Positions 30,139 to 40,424 of a stretch of 64,000 nucleotides of DNA are shown piece by piece. How positions within the stretch are numbered: position 1 is the first letter of the stretch; every line of letters starts with the position of its first letter. The stretch is from Trypanosoma brucei gambiense DAL972 (Eukaryota > Euglenozoa > Kinetoplastea > Trypanosomatida > Trypanosomatidae): positions 1,495,691-1,559,690 of the forward strand of contig NC_026740.1 of NCBI RefSeq assembly GCF_000210295.1, written 5' to 3'. The position numbers and the translations under genes are program-made. Below the pieces are notes generated by a model. It was not told the DNA's origin. It worked only from the letters and a program-made list of their open reading frames with translations, and did no database searches.

Positions 30139-32859
30139 ATGTCTGCCTCTCGATCTCCCTCTGGCAGTGGGAGTTTGTATCCGGCTGGCACTATGTCAAC
30201 GGGATGTTCCCTGCCTTCATTGACATGTCCCCCGAAACTTGGTGTGGGCAAGGTTGAGGGCAGTAGCGACACTGTTTCCATGGAGCGCTCGCAAGCTGGC
30301 AGCCAGTGGGCCGGCGGGACACATGCTGAAGAAGCGTGGGCATGCAAAAATGCTGCTTACACCAGGGCAATGAAATATTCCAAAGGATTGGTTGCGGACG
30401 TGGTGGATAGTTCGGTAGAATTCCTGCCACGCCGTCTCATGCGGAGTTCTGTGAACCACAGTATAAAGGACAGGAAATCGTCTTTCAGTGTCATGGCTGA
30501 TGTTGGGCGCGACACGCAACAGCAATCTTTGGCTGCCACAAGCTGCAAAGGTACTTCATCCACTCCCATGAGTGAAGCCACATTCCCATTCCTTGACGGT
30601 GGGAAGGTACAACCAACGGATCCAGGGCACCTAAAAGCTGGAATTACGTACGATCCGCAGTCGTATGGATCGCTTTTACCCACGACGCTGAAGGTACGAT
30701 CCGTTGAGGAAGCTGTGAGTGGCCCTCTAATGGGGGTTGCGGCTAACGAAATGTTTGCAAACCGAGATGCTAAACAGATGTTGAGGGGTATTCTCCAGCC
30801 GGTACAGAAGACTTCGCAATTTTCACAGTACTTTGATCGACAACAGTTTGAGGGTAAAATGAGGCAGTTGGAGGAAAGTGCGCGACACTTCAGCAAATGT
30901 CTTGCTCAGCGTGTGTCTTCCAGTGCCGGTGGTGGTGGTGTGATGATTGTCGTAAACGACTCTGATGATGGGAGCTCCGACGACGGTGGTTTGATGGGTG
31001 ACGGTGTGAGACACAGAGCTCGAAAGCCCGCCAAAATGGTAGACGAAGCGCGAGTAGCTGGCGACGCTGAATCTAATGCCCGGAAACAGCGACTTAACGC
31101 ACTTCGTTGCACTCCACAGAATCTTTGTAGCTCGGTGGCGTTGCGTGATGCGTTGAAGAAAAGCAGGATTACGGTGAAGAAAGCACGATGCAGTGCTGTT
31201 AATGTAGCAAGACACAGCTCTGATCTACTGGAGCTTCTGCGGAGGAGAGGATCGAGGAGCACTGGTCCCCAGGAAGCGATGGTTGTTTTGCCCAACGAAG
31301 AGGTTTCATGGGACACGGGATCTGTTTCACCGAATAAGTGTACCCAAGCCTCATTTGCGTCGATACCGGATTCTGCATGTGGTAATGAGGGTCACCGCAC
31401 CAAGGTTGTTACAGACCAGCGCGCTGTAACAATGCTGGAGTCGTTTTTGCGCAGCGGCAAGGGATTGACGACTCATGGTATTTTACCTGCAACACTGTAT
31501 GGCAATCACTGTAGCCCCAATGGCGGCCAGTTGATCTCTGCACCAGAATCTTCGCGGTTACCATCAATGCTAGATACTGCTTTCAGTGATGTTTTCTCTA
31601 CTGGTGCATTATCACCAAGTGGGCAGCAACTAGCGGCATCAGCAGAGTGCTCGCAACAGCAGAGGAAAAGTGTCCACCGTACGAAACCAGCCCGCCGTGT
31701 GATTCCTGTTGGTTACGGGATGAGTGCCCGTGCCCGTCAAAACTACGAGGCGATGGTGGAGAACTGGGAGGTGAGTGAGATCGAGCAAGAGCTTCGGAAC
31801 GGGGAAGCATTATGCCACACCCGCCGTCGGCTGCTGAAGCTCGTGTCTGAGCGCAAACGGTTGTTAAACGCGTCGCTCGCGCACTTCCACCATAACCCGC
31901 AGCAAGCCGTGTCGCTGCAGCGGCGTGAGATATTCCGGATGGTTGTCGAGGTTGATGCCGAGGACCGTAAGCAGGCGTGTTTTTCATTTGTTGATTTGCT
32001 TGAACAGTGCTGCCGGAACACTCTGGATGATGCCGCATGGTCTGTTGTTTCCGGCGCCTTGAAGTCTAGCCGCGATCTTATCCAACTCTCTCCACTACGG
32101 TGCAACCCGCAGAATTTCATTTCCATTCTGAACGACTGTCTGTCATTGCAGCATATCCGGGATCAGCGCGTTCAAGATGCTCTACAGTGGTTAGCAAAAC
32201 TCTTTGGTGTATCGCAAGGGCAATTCAAGTCTGCACTACAATCATTGCACCACAACCTCAACAAGCCACGCGATTACGAGGCACGGTTCCATGAAATTGA
32301 CAGCCGCGTGTGTGGGATAGCAGCGTCCACTGAGAGACGTGTTCGTATTAAACTGCGCCGTTGCAACTTTCAGCTTCCCCGTCCTGTGGGTGCTGGCAGC
32401 CAAATGAACCCCCTTGTCACCAGCAATGGTGATGGCGCTGTGGGCTGTGTGTTGGGTCCCAACACCTGTGTTGATCGTCCTGAAGTATCGCTTGTTTTTC
32501 AGCTGGGAAATGAAACTGCCGTCTCCTCAACACTCAGCGCTCATCGTAGCGGTACCGGAGGGAGTGGTGATGTGGTGTGTGAGATGGTTGATGACGCCCC
32601 GTGCTATGTGGTTGACTTCAATGACGAAATTGTACAGCTGAAGCCTGTGGACACCAGTGTGGTACGCGTCTCTCTGTCCTGCAACGGCAACGTTCTTTGC
32701 AGTGGCTTCTTGCACCTGTCCAAGTGTACTTTCCACAGTAATCGTACCTTATCTGTCATTCTTCGTCTCGACAACAAAAGAATATTTGTGGCTGATCTGA
32801 GGATCAATGTGGAGCTTGTGTATGGAAGGGACCGCCGGGGGCGGGGTGGGAGAAGGTAG
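30139..32859 (+). CDS. Gene B2: 906-aa protein of unknown function
   Basis: I do not recognise this protein. The N-terminal 330 residues are low in hydrophobic content, with an acidic Asp/Ser/Gly stretch (about 270-295) and basic clusters on each side. Residues about 540-600 are strongly charged and helical, and 600-700 form a helical domain with conserved-looking Leu, Cys and Trp. Residues about 740-895 are rich in beta-type segments with patterns like a C2-type sandwich (suggestive only), ending in an Arg/Gly-rich tail. There is no signal peptide or membrane segment, so it is probably cytosolic or cytoskeletal rather than a partner of A at the surface. The ATG at 30139 is preceded by an overlapping out-of-frame ATG at 30134. 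This copy is complete and should be used as the model for B1. Confidence 0.85.
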   Translation: MSASRSPSGSGSLYPAGTMSTGCSLPSLTCPPKLGVGKVEGSSDTVSMERSQAGSQWAGGTHAEEAWACKNAAYTRAMKYSKGLVADVVDSSVEFLPRRLMRSSVNHSIKDRKSSFSVMADVGRDTQQQSLAATSCKGTSSTPMSEATFPFLDGGKVQPTDPGHLKAGITYDPQSYGSLLPTTLKVRSVEEAVSGPLMGVAANEMFANRDAKQMLRGILQPVQKTSQFSQYFDRQQFEGKMRQLEESARHFSKCLAQRVSSSAGGGGVMIVVNDSDDGSSDDGGLMGDGVRHRARKPAKMVDEARVAGDAESNARKQRLNALRCTPQNLCSSVALRDALKKSRITVKKARCSAVNVARHSSDLLELLRRRGSRSTGPQEAMVVLPNEEVSWDTGSVSPNKCTQASFASIPDSACGNEGHRTKVVTDQRAVTMLESFLRSGKGLTTHGILPATLYGNHCSPNGGQLISAPESSRLPSMLDTAFSDVFSTGALSPSGQQLAASAECSQQQRKSVHRTKPARRVIPVGYGMSARARQNYEAMVENWEVSEIEQELRNGEALCHTRRRLLKLVSERKRLLNASLAHFHHNPQQAVSLQRREIFRMVVEVDAEDRKQACFSFVDLLEQCCRNTLDDAAWSVVSGALKSSRDLIQLSPLRCNPQNFISILNDCLSLQHIRDQRVQDALQWLAKLFGVSQGQFKSALQSLHHNLNKPRDYEARFHEIDSRVCGIAASTERRVRIKLRRCNFQLPRPVGAGSQMNPLVTSNGDGAVGCVLGPNTCVDRPEVSLVFQLGNETAVSSTLSAHRSGTGGSGDVVCEMVDDAPCYVVDFNDEIVQLKPVDTSVVRVSLSCNGNVLCSGFLHLSKCTFHSNRTLSVILRLDNKRIFVADLRINVELVYGRDRRGRGGRR

Positions 32860-33276
32860 GAACGGCTCGTGAGTCTGTGTGGCCTTTGCTCACATAAATG
32901 GTCACGGGATTAACGTTCGAATGTATGTGTATCTTTGTGCATATGTGCACTGTGCGTTTGCTGTAACATGAAACTGTCCTGGATATGATAATGTTTCTTC
33001 ACGCTTGTGTTTTATTGGTTTGCGTAAACGGGAACCGTCACATGAGCAATGTTAGCCTTTCTTTTTTTCCTTTACTTGCTGTACATGTTATGGATGAGAG
33101 CCTTGTTTGTTCTGCTCTTTATCCCTTCCTCTCTCATACACACACTTTCACCGTTTTATTTCTATTATTTTATAACTGGTTGATGGTTATTAGAGGTCGA
33201 GTGTGCTTCACTGCTGAGGTAGCGGTAAGGGGCGCGGAAAAACCCACACGTTCGTGTGGTGCCATTGAGGCTGGTA
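32860..33276. other. Intergenic region B2 to giant gene
   Basis: Entirely inside the duplicated unit. A T/C-rich stretch at about 33120-33180 followed by AG near 33191 could be the acceptor for the next gene. No gene of its own. Confidence 0.5.
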
Positions 33277-36200
33277 ATGGAAGGTCGTTTACTCTCCAAT
33301 ATTTTTCCATATTCTGTATGTTTTCCTAACAGGTTGTCATACCGTAGATGTCTATGTGGATTACGTTTTATCAAGTTTCTTACGGTTTTTCCTGGCAATA
33401 CTCGTGCGAATGGTTATTGCGATAATCTTTTTTTGGGTTTTAACCTGCATTGTCAACGTAACTTTTCTGGAAGGGCATATAACGGGCGCAATATCGATAT
33501 CCCTAGTCCTCCGGCACCTCTAACTCTGAATTCGTTGGTATCTTACATGACGGAATTGCGTTTGTTACACAGATCATGTGGCGTATCGGTGTCAGCTTCT
33601 CGCGTTCGATTCCAAGCACGTGAGTTTCTTACTCGTGGTATTGCGAAAGATCTCTTTTGCTCTGATACCGACAAGGGGAGTACTCAATTGTGCAATGGTG
33701 GAATGAATGAGGAGTGCGCCACGGCATTACTTTTGACGTGTGGATATTTTGAGTTGTCTATCTTTGAGTGCGGTTGCGGTTATGAATGTGTGGAACTGCT
33801 TTCCTCTCTTTGGAGTAGTCGTCTTCTTTCGTCATTTTCACCTCCATGCAGTTGTGCAGCTGCAGGCGATGCCGGCCGTTTGACTCTTTCAGTTCTTGGT
33901 ATGCTTACTGGCGGTGGTGTGCGAGCTTCTGCGGAAAATCGTGATAAGTTATTACACTTTCTGTGCAAAATATTGTTACCTATTACGTTGCGTCTCGTGC
34001 AAGAAGAGTCGCTTTTTGTGACTTTCACTACCGACGCAGAAAGGGCAATGACCAACGATGGGGGCGCTGCCTTTTCGACATTAATTTCGGCCCTAACTAA
34101 AGCTGCTGTGGCGGGGTGGATTTGTGGCGATCGTTCATCAGACAGTGGCAGGGTTGCTTTCGGGGTGCCATCTTTGCCACAGGCGTTCTCCCGGAAGCGA
34201 GAGGTCTCGGGCCCATTATTTCACACATTAGCGCAGGGAGATGCCATCGACTGTAGCCGCCTGGCTTCGGTGATGCAGATGTATGCTGGATGCTTAGTAA
34301 ACGATCATCTGAAAGGGTCTGCTTCACAAGTATTACGTTTTTTTACGCTTACACAGTGTGTTCCGCAGTTAGTTGCACTGACAGACCATTACCAAGAGGG
34401 CGATAGGCGCGTAAGTTTGGTTGCGTCGCTTGTGCGGTCTGTAACTGCTGTCCTCCTGGCGTCTTTGGATGTTAAGGGCACAAACGTGTCCCACCTAGTC
34501 GCAAGCATTGCCTCTTCCTACGCGCGTATTTTGACATTCCCCTCAGAAGAGAAAGCGGCGACTACCGCAACATCATATGATATTGCGAAAGCGAAGGAGC
34601 CACAAAAACCGTCGTGGACACTTTTCAGGGACGTCACAATTGGCGTAAGAAATAATATGCTCTACGGAAATGAGGTGCTTTCGCCGGCTGTTGTACTGCT
34701 CCATTTGTGTGAACGTGTGACACCCTTTGCACACAAGTATTTGTTTTCGGATTTGGCAGCATTACTTAATGCCCTGGGAAAGATATATAGAGTGGCGGTA
34801 GTGCACTTCAACCGGCGCGCAACCACTTCCAAAAAAATTACTGAAAAGGCTCACTGTGATGAAGGTAATTGCGGTTCACGAGAAACTTGGAAAGTATCTA
34901 GCAAGACGTCCACTCACTCGCGTTTCGAGCGTCGCGGATCTGCCACGTGTGTCCAACAAGCTCATCTTTCCCCCACCCACGGGGCAATGGTTAGTGAAAG
35001 CACAGAATCTCCTCAGGTGGGATTGACTTCACCATATTCACTCGCTCTTCCCTTTGCTGTTAATGCCGAGGACATCGCCGAGATCGAGGGCGAGTTAGAA
35101 GTGCTGCTAACTTCTGTTGTAACTGTAATGGAAAGACACATGCCATCTACTCGGAACGGACGACCAGTTTTTGTGTCGCGGGCAAACTTTGCAACGGATA
35201 ATTCAGTATGTGCTGAAGAGTGTGTGGATATGAGCCGCAAGGGATGTGCTACCGATGGGCGAAAGCACTACGCGGAGGATACTAGTGGACTACAGTCTGT
35301 GCCCACAGCCCGTGCAAAGGAACTTGGTGGCAGAAGCCGTCTGCTAAAGAAGTCGGTTGCTGGTAAAGAGCTGGTGTTGATTGCCGAAGGTCTCCACACC
35401 CTTAGCTGGAGGTCTTTTGTTGCATTTCAGGATCGTTTACTGATGTCACTCTCGTCACAGTTGGGGCAAGAGGTGCTTAGTGGAAGACAGTACGCGTCTC
35501 TTGTTTGTCTTTTGCTTCGTGCACCTCCTGTATTAGCCTCCGTCGTTTTTCACGCAGTGGAGGATCGGCTTAAGCGACTTATTCATTCAGACGCAGTTAC
35601 AATCACGGAGGAATTTAACACTGAAGAATCCAAAGAAAGTCAGGGGGTTTCTCAAGTGGTGGTTGCCCTCCCGCATGCACGTGCCATTCAGGATGAGTCA
35701 ATTTCTTTGTGCGAGGCGTGTGCCGTTATCTTCGGCTTTGCGTTAAAAATGGGGAAAAATGCCCTCTCTCTGCTGAATGACCTTTTCATCCGCTGCGGAA
35801 ATCGTGTGCTTGTGGAAGTACCTTTGTCGAATAACCGCCTTGATGAAAATGTTGAGGGCGCCTTAACGATGTTTGTGGCGAGCTCCACATGGGTTCTTGC
35901 CAACTCTTTGGCGGGACGGTCAGGGTCGCAGCACTCCGGCAAGGAAAAATCAGTGATATCCTTCATTAAACGAGCTCGTGATCATGCAGCACATGCCTTA
36001 TGTGTTTCCTTATTTATGGGAAATACTGTTGGCAACCCACTATCGCTGATTTCAGTGGAAGCAGTTGCAAACGCCTGTATGATGTTGGAGTGCTGTGGCA
36101 GCAGATCCGACAAGAATATAGAACAAATTCATGGTCACTTGAAACGTGCGTATGCTTTTTTGGTCTCGCAGTGCGACAGTCGCGAACTTGCGCAACTACT

Positions 36201-39200
36201 GGAAGGCTTCGTAGGACGCAAACAACTGGTTGGGCCACGCAGTCCCCAAGACAAGAGCGATGTTGGAGTGGCACTACAACTTCCGCGCTGGATGATATCC
36301 TCAATGAATCTTTCACAGCGCTTTGCTAAGGAAGACCGTCTTCTCTCGGTGATGTTTTTCCCGTTCCTCAGAGTAAATGACAAATGTGATTCCCACGAAG
36401 CCTTCTGTGACACAAGGGGGAAATGTTTATACTCCGTTTCTGATGTTGAACGTGTTTTACTTATTACTCAGCGTTACTGCCGGAATTTCGGGACGCTTGT
36501 TGTTGTTCTGCGGTTACTTCACACAACGGACCCATCAATTCTTCGGCAGGGTAACGTTGTTGATCTGGTGCTGCGGAAGGTTGCCCAAGTTATGCGCCGT
36601 ACTTGCAAACCACTTGATCTCTTCGCCTTCTTCGCAATGTATGGTGATTTTGAAAGTGTCGTGTCAGTCGCTCTGCGAGAACTTGGGCCTGAAGCTAGGT
36701 GCTTCGCAAGTGTAAAAAGAAACAGGGACAGTACCGATAGGGAGGTGCCCGCCGCAACCACATCAAAGGGCATGTTACATGGGAGCAGTGAGTTGGCCGA
36801 ATTTCTGCCAATGGGTCAGATAACAGCCGCTGTAAGTGCAGTGAACCGTTTGCAGTTGCGGTCACTACGGCAAAATTGGTTAGCGACCACTGGTCCACTT
36901 ATCGTCGCCGCAGCCAAGGTTTCTCGCGAGCCACTGGAAGTTGTGCTGGACCTGGCAGAGTTAGTAAAAGGAGATGATCCCAAACTTCTTTACGACCTCC
37001 TTACGTGCTCCTCAGCTATGTGTGCCATTGATGAAACGTGCAACTTTACAACTGATATCAGCACGTTGTTACGACTGCTGCTGCTTCTCCAAGGTGGGAA
37101 TTTATCGAACCCAACGGTTCGCCGACTGCACATCGCCTCTCGCAAGTTGCTTTTTAGGCCGGCTGAGTTATATGTGCCGTCCCTAATGCAATTGGCGCAA
37201 GTCGCCATCCTTCCCTCTGTCAAAGGAACGGCGCTTGGGCGGCAGATTAGGCGCATTTTCTATTTTCGTGTGGGAAGGTTGCTGTTTGGCAAGCAGCAAT
37301 CTCCCTGGAGAAGCCTTGCAGATAGTGGTGGGGAAGTGAATCGTGGTGTGAACTCAGATAAATCGCGAGAAACTGAAGTCGACCATGAAAAGGGTGGTTG
37401 GACCGAATCACTCACAGAACTGGCACTGGAACATTGGCTGGTGCTATTACGGTACTCATCCGTAGGCAAACCCTCTTCGTATCGTTTAGCTGTGGAGTTG
37501 AGACAGAGGGAGGAAGCTGACGAAACGAGAAGGAGGAAATCCAAAGTTTCGTCTCAAGTTGCGTCAGAGACAGTGCTAGTGTGTACTGATGATCAGGTTA
37601 CTTGTTCTGATGACGGGCAGACGGTTAACGGTGGGGTTGGGTGCAGCGCCGCGGCAGGCAGGGTCGACAAGCGCTTTGAGGGCATCGATATGTTTCACGC
37701 GTTTTCAGATCGTTTGGTTATGCAGCTGCGGCAGTCGCTGGGTGCCTCAAAGTTCATAGCATTTGTGGGTGAAATGGTGTTGCATGCAGCTAATGCGGCT
37801 CCGTACACCTCTCCTCTTGAGTGCGATGGGGAAGCTTTATGTGAAGAGAGGTTGATATATGAGGGGACGGCGCCTCTACTTTTAGACGCACGTGTGCGTA
37901 GATTTGTTCGCCTAGCCACCCTCATTGTGGAGGAGATGTCTAGTGATCTCGGTTCCTTCTTAGGGAATGAGCAGCATCTGGACCGACAGTGCGTAGACAA
38001 GCAAGATAGCGAATTAGTGAAGAAGTCCATTGGTTTGGATCTCGGTGCTGTTCTGAAATTCCTTGTCCTGCTTGATACGTTTGATCCTCTTCAGTATGAG
38101 AAACGGGTTCTGGAGCGGTGGGAACGTAGGGACGTGCAAACACAGTCAGTTGAACTCTCCGATGTTTTTGCCGCTGCCAATGGTCTCCCTCTGCGACACT
38201 TGTACCGTATAGTTCAGCAGCTACCTGATTATTGGTGCAATACGATGGGATGTAGTTCCTGCAGTTTCGGAGGGACAGTAGGCATTCACCTCACAAACAT
38301 TTCCACCGTTTTTGAGTACTGCATGCCACCCGAGGGAGTAAATGTAAACGGCGACTGCTGCATCTTCCCCGTCACTGCAGCCACGGACCGCGAAGCACCA
38401 ACATGCTGCCACTCAGCAGGTATCTTTGGTAGTGATAGGCCACTTGTAACTGACGTTTGGGTTCCACTTTCTAAGGCAAGGCAGCAACAGCAATTAGTGA
38501 ACTGCCTTGTAAAGGAGAAGCTGCTTGATGTGACGATGCGCTGCTTTTTTCGTGAGGGTGAATCACCAGCTGTGACAAGAGCACGATTGGGACTGCTTGG
38601 TCCCCGTGACTTGACGTGTGTTTTGCGGACAATTCTTGCAAAGCGAGATACCACCAATGGCGATGCTGGTGAAGCTTTGGAGAGGACAAGCGTTACCACA
38701 ATACTTGAACTACTCACAGATATGCTACCAAGCACGGCAGCAGAAGACCTGCACAATGTTGTGGTGGCGCTTACCCCACTTTTGTCCAGGTCAGAATTCT
38801 CTGATCACCCGAAATTGTCGACAGATGCTTGTGCGAGCGAGTCCTGTGAAGCGGGGGTGGGGTTGAAGCGCTTCCTCGCACACGTCGCCGTGGTTATGGG
38901 TAACGATGCGGAGCGTTTTTCCGTACCTGTGCTTTTGGATATGATTGAACACTTGCATGTTCCACATCGACTCATTTCGCCGGCAGCGGCTGCAATTATC
39001 TTGAGTTACCTAGTACCACTAGGAAATGAGACTGAGGGAACCCAACGGGCGGGGGAAGGCTCATTGGATGACGAAATTGATGTTGGTGCTCCCTCGATGC
39101 ATAATGGTGCAGGAGCTACAGTGGAAATAGGGAACACTTTTGATGCGATAGTAAGCCTCCTTCAAAGTATTGTTAACACAGCGCCGGAAAGTCCGATAGC

Positions 39201-39243
39201 TTCGGTGCCGCGTACCGGAGATGTGCATCACAAATGCAGTTGA
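33277..39243 (+). CDS. Giant (about 1988 aa) helical protein, possibly mitochondrial
   Basis: I do not recognise this protein. It is rich in Leu, Val, Ala and Cys with many amphipathic helices throughout, as in HEAT- or PPR-like solenoids, but I see no repeat clear enough to name. Two starts are plausible. The ATG at 33277 gives an N-terminal segment with many Arg and few acidic residues in its first 50, like a mitochondrial presequence. The next good in-frame ATG at 33547 gives MTELRLLHRSCG and a protein 90 residues shorter. The 90 codons between contain no stop despite AT-rich sequence, which favours 33277. The upstream GTG at 33256 is not a likely start. Charged, poorly conserved-looking linkers occur near residues 510-560, 640-690 and 1400-1460. 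There are no membrane helices or catalytic motifs. The first ten codons are shared with the duplicated unit. Confidence 0.8.
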   Translation: MEGRLLSNIFPYSVCFPNRLSYRRCLCGLRFIKFLTVFPGNTRANGYCDNLFLGFNLHCQRNFSGRAYNGRNIDIPSPPAPLTLNSLVSYMTELRLLHRSCGVSVSASRVRFQAREFLTRGIAKDLFCSDTDKGSTQLCNGGMNEECATALLLTCGYFELSIFECGCGYECVELLSSLWSSRLLSSFSPPCSCAAAGDAGRLTLSVLGMLTGGGVRASAENRDKLLHFLCKILLPITLRLVQEESLFVTFTTDAERAMTNDGGAAFSTLISALTKAAVAGWICGDRSSDSGRVAFGVPSLPQAFSRKREVSGPLFHTLAQGDAIDCSRLASVMQMYAGCLVNDHLKGSASQVLRFFTLTQCVPQLVALTDHYQEGDRRVSLVASLVRSVTAVLLASLDVKGTNVSHLVASIASSYARILTFPSEEKAATTATSYDIAKAKEPQKPSWTLFRDVTIGVRNNMLYGNEVLSPAVVLLHLCERVTPFAHKYLFSDLAALLNALGKIYRVAVVHFNRRATTSKKITEKAHCDEGNCGSRETWKVSSKTSTHSRFERRGSATCVQQAHLSPTHGAMVSESTESPQVGLTSPYSLALPFAVNAEDIAEIEGELEVLLTSVVTVMERHMPSTRNGRPVFVSRANFATDNSVCAEECVDMSRKGCATDGRKHYAEDTSGLQSVPTARAKELGGRSRLLKKSVAGKELVLIAEGLHTLSWRSFVAFQDRLLMSLSSQLGQEVLSGRQYASLVCLLLRAPPVLASVVFHAVEDRLKRLIHSDAVTITEEFNTEESKESQGVSQVVVALPHARAIQDESISLCEACAVIFGFALKMGKNALSLLNDLFIRCGNRVLVEVPLSNNRLDENVEGALTMFVASSTWVLANSLAGRSGSQHSGKEKSVISFIKRARDHAAHALCVSLFMGNTVGNPLSLISVEAVANACMMLECCGSRSDKNIEQIHGHLKRAYAFLVSQCDSRELAQLLEGFVGRKQLVGPRSPQDKSDVGVALQLPRWMISSMNLSQRFAKEDRLLSVMFFPFLRVNDKCDSHEAFCDTRGKCLYSVSDVERVLLITQRYCRNFGTLVVVLRLLHTTDPSILRQGNVVDLVLRKVAQVMRRTCKPLDLFAFFAMYGDFESVVSVALRELGPEARCFASVKRNRDSTDREVPAATTSKGMLHGSSELAEFLPMGQITAAVSAVNRLQLRSLRQNWLATTGPLIVAAAKVSREPLEVVLDLAELVKGDDPKLLYDLLTCSSAMCAIDETCNFTTDISTLLRLLLLLQGGNLSNPTVRRLHIASRKLLFRPAELYVPSLMQLAQVAILPSVKGTALGRQIRRIFYFRVGRLLFGKQQSPWRSLADSGGEVNRGVNSDKSRETEVDHEKGGWTESLTELALEHWLVLLRYSSVGKPSSYRLAVELRQREEADETRRRKSKVSSQVASETVLVCTDDQVTCSDDGQTVNGGVGCSAAAGRVDKRFEGIDMFHAFSDRLVMQLRQSLGASKFIAFVGEMVLHAANAAPYTSPLECDGEALCEERLIYEGTAPLLLDARVRRFVRLATLIVEEMSSDLGSFLGNEQHLDRQCVDKQDSELVKKSIGLDLGAVLKFLVLLDTFDPLQYEKRVLERWERRDVQTQSVELSDVFAAANGLPLRHLYRIVQQLPDYWCNTMGCSSCSFGGTVGIHLTNISTVFEYCMPPEGVNVNGDCCIFPVTAATDREAPTCCHSAGIFGSDRPLVTDVWVPLSKARQQQQLVNCLVKEKLLDVTMRCFFREGESPAVTRARLGLLGPRDLTCVLRTILAKRDTTNGDAGEALERTSVTTILELLTDMLPSTAAEDLHNVVVALTPLLSRSEFSDHPKLSTDACASESCEAGVGLKRFLAHVAVVMGNDAERFSVPVLLDMIEHLHVPHRLISPAAAAIILSYLVPLGNETEGTQRAGEGSLDDEIDVGAPSMHNGAGATVEIGNTFDAIVSLLQSIVNTAPESPIASVPRTGDVHHKCS

Positions 39244-40041
39244 ACAACTGTGAGGGAGGTGGTTTATACCATGTACACACTGATAGCATTATCCTCAGTG
39301 GCACAAACTACCTTTATTGTTTATGCATTACACCGGCTGCAATAGTATGAGGGAAAAAGAGGTTCGTGGGGTGGGGTGAGAAGCCCTACTCTCGGCGGCT
39401 CTCACACGTGACGCACTAACACTTAAGGTTGTTACAGAGTGGCGGAGGTTTCGGATATCTGATTACTCCAGTGGAGTATAAGTTATCGTTCCCAGCTTCA
39501 CATGTGAAACGCCGCCTCGAAGGTAAATTGTATTGTGTGTATAGGGAGCGATGTGAGGTTGGTTTGGGAATTTTCAAGTTGCTTTTGTGTTTATTACTCT
39601 TTGAACGCTAAGGTGCGCTGTGGGAGGAGCAAACGCCGTGTTTTCTCCATTTCCAGTTTTCAACCTGATGCTGCAAAACATTCTCTTCACAAACTTCTTT
39701 CTTTTTGCCCCCCCCCCAACACAGACCGCTTGTGCTCGCAGGTGCACAAGGTAAATGTGTTCTGTGTGATTTGTACAAACTCGTGGAAGACCTGCACAGG
39801 TCGTCGTAAGTGAAAGAGACCACTGTGCTGCAGTTATAATAGTGAGTAAGGCAGAAGCCATCTTACATATTTTGTTTTCTGCGCACCTTTTGCTGTTGGA
39901 GTGTTGCTTGTGTTCCTTTCCGATTCGTCGCTTATGCTTAAATGTACTCTGGTTTCTTTTAATAGTCTTGTCTAAACTATTTAAAGTCTACCGTTTCACA
40001 CGGTAACGTGTACTATATAAGTTTTAAAGGGGATACATAGC

Positions 40042-40077
<36 letters not shown>

Positions 40078-40424
40078 ATACATTTGTATTCGGGTTGTAG
40101 GGAAAGGTAGCAGTAGGAAACCCTCTAGTGTTGCTTTCACCGCCCACGTTCCTGATTTTACACTGTGGTGGTCGTAGTGCTTTAAGAGGAAGTGTGAACC
40201 AGTTAAAAGTAAATCAGCAACAAAAACCAAACTGCAAAACGTTGGACACATCCTTCTGGGCCGCTGGTGCAATACACGTACGCACCGTCAGGAAAAAAAA
40301 AATAAAACATTGTCAGCAAAAACAAAGAAAGAAAATTGCCGCTACCTCTTGAAGCAACAGTTGTGAAGAGTGACCTCTGTTGCTGTGCATTTTTTGTATC
40401 AACTGTTGTTGACTTCGTGTGTCG
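39244..40424. other. 1.2-kb intergenic region
   Basis: It holds a C run (39708-39717), a TA microsatellite (about 40046-40076) and A-rich sequence just before the lipin gene. An inverted-repeat-like GAGAAGCCCTACTCTC lies near 39380. No supported gene. Confidence 0.5.
40046..40076. repeat. TA microsatellite
   Basis: (TA)n tract in the 5' region of the lipin gene. Confidence 0.85.

Larger units (their letters stand above)
27005..33307 (+). repeat. Tandem unit, copy 2 (genes A2 and B2)
   Basis: 6303 bases, complete, matching copy 1 (21087-26758). Its left edge follows the 246-base unique spacer and its right edge lies inside the 5' end of the reading frame of the giant gene. Confidence 0.93.

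Noticed and set aside
33595..33615. GTTCGATTCC, also like a tRNA T loop
   Set aside because: It lies inside the coding frame of the giant protein and no cloverleaf is possible.
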